Shown one piece after another: positions 21,912 through 35,800 of a DNA stretch of 64,000 nucleotides. The stretch is from Acephala macrosclerotiorum (lineage: Eukaryota > Ascomycota > Leotiomycetes > Helotiales > Mollisiaceae): contig MU119314.1 of NCBI GenBank assembly GCA_014904845.1, positions 105,079-169,078 of the forward strand, given 5' to 3'. The notes beneath the pieces were generated by a model. That model was not told the origin of the DNA. It worked only from the letters and a program-made list of their open reading frames with translations, and ran no database searches. The position numbers and the translations under genes were made by a program. How positions within the stretch are numbered: the stretch's first letter is position 1; the number at the start of each line of letters is the position of its first letter.

Positions 21912-22660
21912 CTATCAAATTGTTCCTAGGAACCTAGGACAATTGAAATCGGCATTATCCAACAAGCCACCAAACTTCAAGCTCATACCAGATTTCTGGG
22001 CAGTATTAACCAAAATTTACAAGGAATCAATCAAGAGAGAAAGGCCCAAGTTCAGAGGACGGGAAAATGGCAGCCAATGCTTGAAAGTGCAGTCGAGAAG
22101 CGGAAAGGACAAGAGCCGAAGGGAAATGCAGCGGAAATGACAAACAACCGAGTCGGAAGAGAGGCGGAAGCGACTACCGCCTACGAAGTACAACAGAATT
22201 CGACAAGCAATTTAGTCATCTGTGAACTCTGCTAAGTGTGGCTGTTGATTTGTCTCGTAGACATTGGTGTGCGATTTGCCATCTCCACGTTAGTCCATGC
22301 AGCTTGCTCGTGCAGCAAAGAGAAGCCGCCGGCCGCAGACCTAGCATCCTGGAGGGGATGGGCTAGTCCTAGAATCTTGGAGGCTGGTGTGCGTCTAGAG
22401 CCGGGAGATAGACAAGCAAAAGTGCATACAGTGATTAAACTAAATTGACTTGTGCCCTGGTATCGTACGATTAAGGAAAGGGGCCTGGGATGAGGATCTC
22501 ATAGGTCTGGACAAGTACAAAAGTCCTGAGTTGAAGAGTCTTTTCGACACTTCATTGCATTGTCCCTAGTATTATACAGAGTGTAGCATCCTTACTCCGA
22601 CAGTGGACAGAACCTGATCCAGGAATCCCTTACCCCAACTCCGAATCTTAGTTTTTCACT
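21912..22660. other. Intergenic region between convergent genes, no gene seen
   Basis: A run of G/A-rich sequence (about 22020-22180) and no supported coding region or RNA gene. Confidence 0.55.
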
Positions 22661-23955
22661 CTATGATACAATCTCCATGTCGGCCGCAGGCCTGAACATC
22701 TCGAGATGTTCGGAGTCATTATGGATGCCTTTTCCTAGGTGAAAGTCGTCACGGTGGAGATCCTGGTGCCATCCGTTAGCTTCAACAACTTTCTGTTGCC
22801 AAGAAAGACTTACCAAGTTGTGATGATAGCAGTCCTGAGAGCAGAAATACGAAGTGAACTCCTCATCCATGCAGTCCTGGCACAATCCTCCATCACCCGT
22901 CTCGCCCGGCGGTCCTGGTTGCGGATAGTAGTAGCACCTAGCTCCCATGCAGCATTGATGATCGTGCCGATCGTGCTCGTCCTGTCTTTCTTCAGCAAGA
23001 GTCCTGTGAAGCAAAGGAAAAGACTCACAAAATCATCCTCTGCATGCTCGACAGAACAGTAAAATGCTCTGCCCTTCTGGCTTCCCTTGCGTTCCAACCA
23101 TTCACACACGGCACACTCGACAATCTCTTCCGTTGCAAGATTGATCTCATTCGCACAGCCATCAAGACTGCACTGAGCGACTCCAGGACTCGGTTCTCTG
23201 TCCCGCCTCTTCTGATCTTTCCTTGCTTGAGCTTTCATATGTGCACTTTGCGCCATCTCCAGCTCGTTGAGTTGTCTCCGTAATCCAGCCAACCTGCTTG
23301 ACTTCGAGTCCTCGGCCTCCTTCTGCATATCATTCAATACCTCGTCGAAGGGCTTCTGCTCCTCAAACATGCGTGCATACTTTGCTTTGAAGTTCTTCAC
23401 TAAGGAAGAATCGTTCGGCGAAGAGCTGCAGTAGTACTTGATATAGATCTGAGCTCTCTCCTCGGGTGTCTTGGTCTTCTGGAGGTCGGCGGTGAAAGCT
23501 GCGGCATCGGGATTTGGAGCGCTTTGCTGGAGTTGAGTAAGGATTATGTTGATAGAATCGTTGGTAGGTCGTTCATCATGGAAGATTTCCATTAAGGCGT
23601 CTGGGGATATGTCCTCGCGAGCCTGGCAGATGTCTCTCACAACTTCTCGAATTTGTGACCGGAACCAGGCATGAAGGTCGTCCGTTGGTGTCTGTGGATC
23701 GTTGTATCTCTCATCTAGTTCGCGCCTGTACTTTTCAGCCCAACGCTCATGCTCTTTGTCCGGATCTGTGTTGAGATAGTAGGTGTAGTATGCTCGACGA
23801 ATGTCTGCTTTCTTTTGGGTACATCGTTCGCAATCGTCTCCTCCTGAGTGAGGTTGGTCAGAGCTTGAGTAAGACTGCTCTATGGCTTTAAGAGATGCGT
23901 CTAACGTCTCCTTTGCTGCTCGGATGCGATCGCCCTGTGCCAGCATTTGCTCCAT
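22661..23955 (-). CDS. Uncharacterised Cys/His-rich (zinc-binding) protein
   Basis: Three exons (23955-23029, 22981-22814, 22762-22661) with introns of 47 and 51 bp, the second having GCTAAC; 398 residues if it starts at the ATG at 23955. An in-frame path continues upstream to about 24020 (DVEVQIRPHNPPPG...), so a further 5' exon is possible. The first ~250 residues are charged and helical. The C-terminal third carries metal-ligand clusters: CSLDGC, CAVC, FYCSVEH, a DEHDRHDHQCC stretch, then CQDC and FCSQDC. That layout resembles paired treble-clef or MYND-like zinc fingers. The clusters run across both introns, which supports the splicing. Function unknown. Confidence 0.75.
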
Positions 23956-24417
23956 TGAACGTGGGCCACGGCGCACAGGCCCCGGGGGAGGATTGTGCGG
24001 CCGGATCTGTACCTCGACGTCCCTGTGAGATGTCAGATAAATTCATCATTGCTACATGATATGCTTTCAAGAAGAGACATGGATTAGATCCTCCTCAGGA
24101 CGCGCCTTCCGTCACAGAGGGGGCAGGCATCACGTGGTGCGTCACGTGTATAGTAGCTCACATCTTAAATATGCTGGCAGAGAATCAGATAGATAGAGAG
24201 TGATATTTTTCGTTGTCGGGTGATTGAACTTTGAGGTCTCAGCTTGGTGTGGAAGAGTTGGAAGAGCTGAAGCAGTCTTGAAATTTTGAGAACCTCGATT
24301 GAGCAAATCGCAAGGTCATTATTTTGGCGCTAGTTCGGAGAAAGGATTCGCCGCCCCGGCGCAATATGAACTTCGAGCAAGTCTTCTCTTTGTAACGTAA
24401 AGCATCCGTACAGCAAT
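23956..24417. promoter_or_regulatory. Divergent promoter with paired CACGTG sites
   Basis: Between divergent genes. CACGTG occurs near 24132 and again near 24144 (within GCATCACGTGGTGCGTCACG), two E-box-type palindromes about 12 bp apart, a compact candidate site for a bHLH factor. Regulation is inference. Confidence 0.4.
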
Positions 24418-24770
24418 ATGGTATGTCCACTCCTGTTCTCTGTTCTTGAACCGCAATTAATGATTTCCAGGCGGACAAACTTCGCGCACAGCAGCAGCTT
24501 GAGGCTCTGCAAACCCGCTACGTTGGAACAGGGCACGCTGACACAACCAAATTCGAGTGGACGAGCAACATCCAGCGAGACAGCTACGCAAGCTACATCG
24601 GACATCCACCACTGTTGAGCTACATGTCTATTGGTATGGGAGAATGCAGGGAGAAGGTTCGGGCGCAGATGATTGAAGTGAGTTTGTTAGAGTGGACGGA
24701 GGGAACTGTGCTGATTTGGTGCCAGAAAATGATACAGCCTGTTGGCAAGCCGCCGGAGGTTCAGGATTGA
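24418..24770 (+). CDS. Splicing factor 3B subunit 5 (SF3b10/Ysf3)
   Basis: 84 residues in three exons: 24418-24420, 24471-24677 and 24726-24770; introns 50 and 48 bp. The first coding exon is only the ATG; the intron begins directly after it (ATG|GTATGT) and ends TTCCAG. The protein matches the small U2 snRNP SF3b subunit: QLEALQTRYVGTGHADTTK followed by W, then QRDSYASYIGH, ending KMIQPVGKPP. Human SF3B5 is 86 residues, so this is full length. It supports the SF3b core that positions U2 snRNP on the branch point, in the nucleus. The high conservation fixes start and splicing. Confidence 0.95.
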
Positions 24771-25114
24771 GAGATGATATGGTGGCGAAGCAGACCTAGT
24801 TACTCTGATGGTTGTGGGGAGGATTGGGAAGGAGATTTTCTACCAGGAGTTGCAGCAGGGTTCACATTTTGGCTTTCACAGTGATCTCGGCCAGAAGCTA
24901 TTCAAACTCGAAGGCGAGGAGAAAATGGTAGGACAAAGGTACATGATGGAAAGCTTTTGTAGACAGCCATAGCCAGAAAATACATCAAGTCACAAAGTGC
25001 ACAAACTAGATCTCCCTTCAGTGACGATTAATTCGAGATTTCGTACATCGGTATGTTCTTACAGTGACCGTCAAATCAAGTAATGTACATTACTGTACTT
25101 ATCTTTCCCTCAAA
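24771..25114. other. Intergenic region between convergent genes
   Basis: 3' flanks of SF3B5 and the Nse3-like gene. Nothing else seen. Confidence 0.55.
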
Positions 25115-26256
25115 TCAACGTCTCCGTCCAGAAGCCCTTCTGGCAGTACTTGGGTCAGGATCACCATTATCAGGCTCCTCCTCCGCTTCCTCCTCTTCTT
25201 CCTCCTGTTGCTCATTCGCCCTATTTTTCGTATTGAGTTCCAACCCGAGAGCTTTCTGCACTTTCTGATCGACATCTTTCCTCAATTCTTGGTCCTCACC
25301 GCCATAGACCTCAAGGACAAGACCTCGGATGCCTTTGGCTGCCAACTCGACCTTCCCTCTTGGCCCTACGATCCAATCCATGGTTTCATCGTTCTCATTC
25401 CTCTCCACGATCTTTTGTATGTACCCTTGACTTATCATCTTCTTCAACACGTCCTCAGTCTTTCCAACCGGTGTGTTCGTCTCCAGGTTCATGGACTTGA
25501 GGTGATGCATAAGCCTTGCATCTTGGATTGTGCCACCTGCGCTCAATGCGATAATCGAAACAATGATAGAACAGATTCCAATGTATGCTGCTTCATTTCC
25601 TACATTCCCAATGATAGACGGTGGCATTATTTCGGGTATGCGGTATTTCGTTGGTAGGGTTGTTGTAAGGACGTAGGAGGACGTAGTCTTCGAACCTCCT
25701 TTCGACTTCTGTGCAGCTGCTCAATTTTAGCCTTGCAACAGAATACCATGGTACTGACAAACCTCTCTTCTCCTTCATGGTGGTCTTCTCCCTCACAGGT
25801 AATTCCACCATCTCCATGCCGAATTTGGTTCGTAATTGTTCCTGTGCGCCTTCAAATACTCGTTTGAAAGACCCGCGCTGCTTCCCAATGACTGGAAGGT
25901 CAGCGCCGAGATCAACAATAGATCCAACACGTCATACCTTTCTCTGTAATGCCAGTCTTCCTAATGGGCATCCGCTGAAATTCGCATGCAAGCGCATACC
26001 GCACTATCTTTTTCACAACTTGGTCTTGCGCGTCTGGTCTGGCGTCGACGTCCATCTCGTCTTCTCTTCCTTCTCTTTCTTCTTCGTCTTCGTCTTCATC
26101 GGATGATGTTGGTGCGCGTCTGCGGTTACGTTGGGTGCTCTGCCTTCTATCCTCCTCGGACGACTCGTCTTCCGCCTGAGTCTGCGATGTGTTAGAAATG
26201 CACTAGATTAGTAGGGGGAAACTTACGGCACGGCGTCTCCTTGCTACTGAAGGCAT
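25115..26256 (-). CDS. nse3: MAGE-domain protein, Nse3 subunit of the SMC5/6 complex
   Basis: Four exons (26256-26227, 26181-25938, 25891-25763, 25716-25115), introns of 45-46 bp, 334 residues in frame. The N-terminus is basic then strongly acidic (SSDEDEDEEEREG). The MAGE fold begins at KKIVRYALACEFQRMPIRKTGI, shown here in pieces: KKIVRYALACEF, RMPIRKTGI. It continues with VFEGAQEQLRTKFGMEMVEL, then SYVLTTTLP, and GGTIQDARLMHHLKSM with a winged-helix end (GYIQKIVERNEND). Nse3 works with Nse1 and Nse4 in DNA repair and chromosome segregation. The tail is a Glu-rich run ending in basic residues. The last intron needs the acceptor GAGCAG at 25717-25719; it is the only one that joins the frames with a CAG end. 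Confidence 0.88.
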
Positions 26257-26495
26257 TGCGAAGAGTTGATATGCGATTTAAATTCGATTCAATGTCGAAA
26301 ACTTCTTCGTAGACTCCTGATGTTGTGATTGTCCTTGTGAAGAGGGGGCAATTCGTGAAAGACGCGCTTCCACGCGTTGGTCGAACAAGGATGCTTGTAG
26401 GAGACCGGGGGGTTCGGCGCTGAAATCGCCGACAGCTCCCAAAAAATTCAAGACTCTCTTCGATATGACCAGCAAAACATTAAGCAGTCGCATAC
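26257..26495. promoter_or_regulatory. 239-bp bidirectional promoter, Nse3/SLS1
   Basis: The two start codons face away from each other across only 239 bp, so the genes share a promoter region. Contains TTTAAATTC near 26276 as a weak TATA-like word. Confidence 0.45.
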
Positions 26496-29357
26496 ATGAT
26501 TACTCGGAAGCCTTGGGGTCAGCACATATGTCTGCGGTGCCAGCAGAACCTAGCGAAGCGCTCTTCGCACCCTCAATTTCCAGCTCTCTCTCAGACATAC
26601 CCAGAACGACGACAGTATTCCCAGCAAACTATACGCAAAGTCTACGATGACGAGAAGTCAAGTGGCAATGCCGCAGATGTTGATAGGATAGATGGTGGGA
26701 AGTACGAGCCGGCGAATTTGCAGCCTCAGGGAAGGTTGCGTGGGCATCGGGGTCAGTTCAAGCGGGAGGATTTGGAGGAATTGAGAGGTGCAACTACTCT
26801 TGGAGACAAAGCAAAAGTTATTGTGCTCCGAGATTCCATACTCAGCAAATACACCCTTCAGGAATACAAGGCGAAGAAGATAAAACCGAAACACATCAAT
26901 ATTCTTGGACAACTGGCAGAAGAAAAGGGGTTGGTAGGAGAAGATGAGGTGACGGACAATATCAATGCTTTCAGGCCAAAAGATGGAGAATACCCTCAAG
27001 ACTTGCCCGGAATCACAGATCTTGTGAATCAAATTGCGGAGAGTTTTACAGCAACACAATTAGAAAACTACATCAAGGATTTCGAAGGCAGGCGGCAGCA
27101 GGAGAAGCCAGACAATGTCTGGAAGGCGAACGATCCGAATACTTCTATTGCTCGAATCACACCCTGGCAGCCAACGGTGTCAGACATTGAGGATCACTTC
27201 GACAATGATCCTCTTCGAGGGTATGTGCTGCAATCACACAATCCCAAACAGCGGCTGGTCCTTCGGTTGTTGCGAGAGTGCTGGATGTTTGAACTGCCTG
27301 AGCTTTCTGACGGAATTGGCCAATTTGAGATTCGACTCCGGAATGGGGATCTCGACCTTCTACTCTGTAAATAGACTTTACTGCAAGAATGGGTAGGCAC
27401 ATGCTAACAAGGTTTAGTTGGACACAATTCCGTCATGAATACGATACATACTACCTACCTACCCAATGCTGAAGAGCGACTCGAAGTGTTCCGGTCACGA
27501 AATACGATCCGTGTTACAACCACGCATGCCAAGAAGTACGCTATTGTCGATGCCATCCAGCAGGCGGTATCCGGGATTCAAAGGAGAGTCATAAATCTCA
27601 ATGGTCTAATACCTCGCGATACCGACAGCAAGAAGCTGGAAGCTTTCATGGAAACATACTTCGATAACGCAACATTGGCGAGGCTGGCAGAAATTACCAA
27701 CACAAAGATTGACAGAACGAATCCCAAATATCTGTCTGTGTCATGCACCGAGTACAATCCAGATGCATCAAGCTCTCGGCTTGATGCAGTACGCCGACTT
27801 CTTTTGACTTCAGACAACTTCTCTAGCAGACTGGAGCATGAGCTTGCCATCAAGCAGAAGAAGTCGACGAAAGGTGCTTTGATAGACTATGCTCTGACCG
27901 GAGGTCTCCCCTGGAGGCAACAAATGCGAGACTGGATGAGATTCGCTGCTCCAATATCGAAAGAAGCCCCCTACTTAGCTGAAAAGCCCGCCGAAGCAGA
28001 AAAGCCGATTGAGCCAGACCTATCCTCACTCCCCAGCACCCAAGCACCAACCACCGAACATCCCCCAGAAATCTGGCAGCCACTTGTCGACGCCGAGAAA
28101 AGCGAGGGTATCTCACATTGGAGCACCCGACTCTTCACCGAGACTTCAGCTCTCATGGGAACCATCCTCCACAGCACAACTCCCCAACATCCTCCCCTTC
28201 AACCCGACTCCACCCCCCTGAACACCCTCGGGCTCCTCCACACCTTCTCCACCAAAGTTCCCAACCTCTCCCGCGTCCTCAGCAAAGCAGACGCAAAAAA
28301 GAACAGCCGCCCAACCAATCGTCTCGTCCTCTGCTTCCTCCCCGACCCCTTCTTCCTTATCCCCAAAACCATCCGAAAAGGAAAATATGCCTCCAAAAAA
28401 GACATTCCCCTCGGCGTCGATTCTCTCTCCGCCTTTCCCAGCATAGAAATGATATTCGACATCGACCATAAGACTAAGGAGGCCAAGTTACAAAACGTCA
28501 ACGCCGTCATCCAAGAAAAGAAAACGGATGTCATGATCCCCGAAAACGCCATCGACGTCCGCTTCCAACAAAAAATCACCACTCGCCTGACGCGGAATTT
28601 CCTAAAACCTATCAAGTCCTTCCTCTCACGAAGTCAATTATCACTCGCAGCAAAAGGGAAACTAGACACACCACCCTCCATCATCCTTCCTATATCAAAA
28701 CACCTGTGTCGCGACCAAGGATTCAAACTTTTCGACACAAAACACGATGACAAGCAAGAAGAGCGAGAAATCCAGTACCTATTCGCTGGTCTCGAAATCC
28801 ACAGCACGTTAGTCTTTAATTGGAAAAGCTTCCGTGTACTGTACACCTCTATCCAAGCCGGTAAAGCCGGTGGTCGACGTTCTGAACTCAAGATCCGCCC
28901 TATAAAGAATGGACAGGTTGCTACGGAAAAGGAGTTTGTAAAGGCTGCTTATAGGTTGGCTGATATGTTGGGGGATGGGGTGGGGGAGTTTGTTGAGTTG
29001 GATGGGGATGGTGGAGGCGGGGAGGTTAAGAGTTTGGAGGTTACGGAGAAGAAGGGGGGTTTCTTGAGGGCTGTGAAGTCGAAGCCTAGGTTGTTGTTTA
29101 GTTATTTTGATGGGAAGTTCAAGTTGAATGATGGGAACGAGAGAAAAGTTGTTAGTTGGCAGGCTAATGAGGATGTTGAGGATGAGAGGGAAAATGATGT
29201 TTTGAGCGAGAATGAGGTTGTCAAGGAAACTGCGGACAATGGAGAGATGGAGATTGTGGATAACGATCAGGTCGAAGGAGACGGTATGAGATATGAGGAA
29301 GATTTGAAAGACGAGATGATGCAGAGGCAGCATGAGGAGCGGATGGAGAAGGACTGA
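26496..29357 (+). CDS. SLS1: Mitochondrial inner-membrane-bound regulator SLS1
   Basis: Two exons, 26496-27366 and 27418-29357, joined over a 51 bp intron with GCTAAC; 936 residues. The N-terminus (ITRKPWGQHICLRCQQN, then RR-QYSQQ) is a plausible mitochondrial presequence. The organisation fits the SLS1 family: a first domain around GDKAKVIVLRDS, a segment across the intron reading DLLLFGHNSVM, then KH-like regions (VTTTHAKKYAIVDAIQQAV; NTKIDRTNPKYLSVSC) and a conserved C-terminal domain with TNRLVLCFLPDPF and RFQQKITTRLTRNFLKPI. SLS1 in yeast is a matrix-facing inner-membrane protein that couples mitochondrial transcription to translation. The C-terminal ~70 residues are acidic low complexity. 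Confidence 0.87.
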
Positions 29358-30996
29358 GGGTCTCACAACACTCACTACTTTGTAGAAACAGATTTTCTTG
29401 TATCATATGACATGGGGATATAGGCGGCGCATAGCATTTCGGTAAGGGCCGCTGCAATAGCATGTACAGTAAATGTACTTGTCAAAAGCACAAAATCTTC
29501 ACTTGTACTATTGCCTCTCCGTTCTTGAAACATCATCGTCTTTCCTGGTGTGCTCCATATGATCTTCACGGCATGAGGCCAAACTCTACTTCGGCGCAGT
29601 CGGACCACCAGCATCTCTCAAGAACGCTCAGACAGGCGGCATGGCCTTTCTGTGCGACCTCCATACAAATCGGATATATGAGCACCAAGTGGCCGGAGCG
29701 GCAGGGGATCAGGAAAGGTTTGTTGCACGTCGTAGTACTTCCGGGTTATCCAAAACACCCCGTTTTCAATATGTCCGAGAATTCCGAAACTGGTACCTGT
29801 CGCTCTCTTTTGTTGCACATCGCAGGAGATTCGGAATTCCTAAACCTCCATCCTCTTTCCGAGAACTCCGAAAATGTAAGCCATTTACTGCGCGTCGCCG
29901 TTACCAAACTCCCAGAATTGCTGGAAATCTCCTTGGAGTTTCCGAAAGTAGACTCTTCCCAAGGCCCAGACTAAACATCAGACACATACATGGTAGCAGA
30001 CACATCGTGGTGGTGCTCGTTTACTGCCTGCGAATGATCTTGAGAGCTTGGGACTCCTCCAATGGCCTTCGCCTTGGCGACCTAGCAGTCGAGTCCCTGA
30101 CTGGCTCTGATACTTTGCCCACATCAAGAGCTTGATTGAAGTAGAATTGAAGGCTTAGTGCCCCCATGCGGCAGCACCGTGCTTGTGTACTTGCTCATCA
30201 AACCAATAACATTTGAAATGATAGAGAAGATCGTAAAACCAAGCAGAAGAACGCTGCAAACAAGAGACAGAAAAGGAGGAGATCAGGATAATCATCCAAC
30301 CCCATTTTGTAGCTTCTTCAACCTCTCCTTCGAGGTCAGAAGTCACCGAGCAGCCAAGGACTTCAATAATAAGGCTAGCAGGATGAACGACATGGCCGAG
30401 CAGGGAATATCAACATCTTTGAAACTAACCTGAAGACTTGAAAACCGTAGAAATATATTGTGGCTGTGCCTTCCATACGTATCAGAAAGAGTGCATAATC
30501 TGTGGGGATGGATTGGCATCTGCAGAATGTTCAAAGCTCCGAGGGGACGGGCATTGAAGAAGTCGATGATTGTGGTTTTGCAGTAGAGTCGGGCGATGAC
30601 TGAAGAACCACGAATGGCAAGGAAGCAAAAGGAGTGCTACTGGGTGCCGGGTCAGGGCCGAAGGAACGCGGCGTGGAAGGAAAGGTGTGAAGGTCAAAAA
30701 GGTAGGAAGTGAGGGCATCGAGAACATCACCTCACCTCAACCACACAGACGACATCACAAAAGACTAAAGGAACCATCACATCTCAAGGACAAGAGCATC
30801 AACATCATAGACGACGACCACGATTAGGGAGAGAAGATTCAGGAAATCCTTGCCATTCTTCGCAAAGCAAAGCAATCTATCAATGTGTGCAAAGTATTTC
30901 CTTCCACACCATCCGCTCGGACAACGCTCCATCTCCACTCCAATCCTTGATTATTTTACCATGCCAGGACCAGAACTCGAATTGCGAAAGGGGAAT
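29358..30996. other. Intergenic region with GTTGCAC(A/G)TCG words
   Basis: No convincing gene; several 80-165-codon frames in 29462-30135 lie in different frames and look non-coding. Two GTTGCAC(A/G)TCG words (near 29722 and 29814) resemble in reverse complement the CGA(T/C)(A/G)TGCAACA words repeated at 56.6-57.9 kb. The right part is the 3' flank of EF-1alpha. Confidence 0.5.
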
Positions 30997-32872
<1,876 letters not shown>

Positions 32873-35800
32873 GTTGGCGGTATTGGAAGGTGACGGTTGT
32901 GTGTGTGGTTATTGTTTTTTTCGTAGGAAAAAGGTGTGAATCTGTTGAAGGAAGTGTCAGTGATGATTTATTGATGGATCGAGATAGATACTGACTGCAC
33001 AGAGTGATTGCTTGAATCAAGGTATGTGCGACAAAGATCTTGGAAAGGTTTGGAGGATGGAGGGGTTAAGTAGCCTTCGACACGCCGCCCACTAGCGCCC
33101 TTTTCTTAGCGTGGATCAAATTCTTCGTGGGCGAGAGACGAGCCAGTTAAAAGTGGGGACTAGGGCAAAAGCCTATGGAGGAAGCCCTCCGACGATGATG
33201 TAGCCTCCCCTCGCCGTATGTATTCATGTAGTCACCAAGTCACCAGCGCCTCAAGACAGGCCACTTTTTGGAAGAATTTTACGTGCTACACTCGCTTTTG
33301 AGCGGCAGCGATATCCACAGTTGTCTTCATTGCACATCGTCCCGCGACGGCAAAGCAAGGCGCCCCAATCATCACAATTCAGGGCGGTAAAAAGTGGATA
33401 CTTTGTGACCCTGCGAGTACTTGCATCAGCGCGCCCATGCGAACGGCCTCTTCTTTTGATCTCGGAAAGTCTCACCGCATATCAGGATATCTTAGCTCGC
33501 CTTCTCACTTTGTATATGCATTCCTTTTGATGGTGAGGCTGTTACCAAAGCTGGAGACGGATCAGAAACACGGTGTTCGTGGGCGGCTTTTCGAAGGCTA
33601 CTTAATCCCTCCATCCTTCAAACCTCTTCCAATATCTTATATTGTCTACGTTATGAGTTTATTCTCTTTTACGTTACCGTAATCTGCAGTGTGTCTTGAT
33701 AGGGAGAATTTTAGGGCCGGAGTCACCAAGAGCCTCATCCAACTCCATCTTAGACCGATAAAAAGCTATGGAAGCGAGTATAATTGATATTCTTTTTTAA
33801 TGATCTTTCAATGACTAGACATTCTATTTTCGGGTACTTTCATCGTTTCCGGCGAGATCTAAACTTGCCCTTCGCCGCTTGACTCATTCGGCATCCTTCC
33901 ATCTCCTACTCTTGCATTCCTCGCCTTCACTTTTCAAACTTATCCCGAGAAGACTCGGCATGAGACTTCAAAGCCGAGACAATTTTCTTCTATTCAGAAT
34001 GTTCCTGATGACGCTGGAAAATGTGGTCGGCTCTTTGCGGCGAACTTGGCTCAAGAGGTCGGTCATACACACGTGACCAGCACTCTCTACAATGCAGCCT
34101 TCAATTCTTGCAATAGTATCTAATAGTTGGTTTAGTGGCGACTAAAACCTTGTTTTGAACTTACTTTGATTCATTAATTTTACATTCACGCACCCGTGTG
34201 TATTCTAGAAAGAGATTTGCCACTGGGGTTCCAACTCACCAGGCAGGGAAGGAGCCAAGATGCTCACCTCCCTCAACAATAACGTAAAGCTATTCCGATC
34301 TCTGGTAATACCTTCTTACCGTGAATGTGATTCTCTTTTCTATCAATTTTTTTGGTTGCACTCATCTTCGATGGTAAAGTCAGGAAGCGCATCATTCACC
34401 TGAAAAGAATCGGGTCCCGATCTAAGCTTCATGACTCAAGTTTGTCATCTCCAGGGCCACAATCAGTCATGAAGTTATTTTCAAGATAGCGAATTCCCGC
34501 TGAGATAGAAAACACTCACCGCCTTCCAAGTGCAGAAGTCGTATCTTCAAGACTATAAAAAATAGCAGGTCTCAGGTTCGATTCACCAACTACGAAGCAG
34601 GACTAAAAGTCAGACCTTCGACCTGCGGGAGGAGTGAGCTAAGAAGCACGTAACCGCATCTTTCAGCATTAATTAGTAGGACCTGTCTCACTGTTGGCTC
34701 CCCTTTCCACTCCGCTGGCTGCAGATGAAAATGGTGCAAATCGTTGACAGCGAGCATACGTGCTGAGATTGGATGAGATTGTAGAACCTGCCAGCGAGCT
34801 GTTTCATTGGCCAGATCTCGTTTGATCTCAGGTCGACATAAAGGAGATTCTTGACAGCAACAATCTTTTCTTTAGATGAAAGGTTGACAGTCTTGCCCCT
34901 CCAGCCGTGGATCGAGCAGTGCTTCAACCCAGCCAGCAGCACCCTCCCCTTCAAACCACACACGCGTGCATGGCTTGCTTCGTCCGCTCTCGTCATATGC
35001 ATGTCGAAGAACTCTTTGCAAGTGTGCAAGAGCTGCTGGTCAATGGATGACCTTCGCATCACAGAGTCGCAACGTTTTTAAATACTCTGCGTACACTCCT
35101 CGGCTTCTGAAACGAGAGCGGCAAGGACTGGGCACGTGTACCGAGTCTGTAAATGGTCGAGCGTATAACAGCTTTCAAGATTACCTTCTGTCACGGTTTA
35201 CTCAAATCGCAGCTCCTCAACCGACTCTCACAGTCCGCTCCATGACCGGTGTGGGAGTTTTGTGGCTGGTTTCAATCTTGGTTCTTCGTCAGGCCAAAAT
35301 CCCAGTCAAGCAACCTCTGATTTATTCTTTGATTTGGGTCGGCTTCTGTTTGATCTTCATTTCTTGCTATCAATACTCGATACTGTTGTCAACAGCTTAC
35401 CTCGGATATCCTATGTCCCTGACATCGCTAGGACTAGACTGAGCCATATGAGCATGCTACAAGTACAGATCCTCAAACCTGGACAGGCATCGACAGCCCT
35501 AGACTTTTTCAATTGTTCTCGGCCAAAGCACATGATGAGGGAACGGATCAAGCCGAGTGTTGTTGAGCCATGGGAGAAGATGTTGAGAGTATGGGGCTTA
35601 TATACTCCTCGACGAGGAGTGCTTGGAGCAGTTTCGTGGCTGTGTCGTTTTCAAATTGTGTTGATTCACTACGATCCCACCTCGGGCGCTCCCTTCCATT
35701 TTCGATTTTCAAGGTGCCTATTTACTCCAGAGCAGCTACCACACTATAAATAGGAGCCGGCACCCTCACCCACTCCAGCAACTAGCTTCGTCGGAATGTA

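Noticed and set aside
25064..25657. 197-codon plus-strand open frame
   Set aside because: Antisense to the Nse3-like gene, whose exons join cleanly and match the MAGE fold.
34560..34610. tRNA-like B-box GGTTCGATTC
   Set aside because: The sequence around it does not form a T-stem or the other arms; no tRNA.
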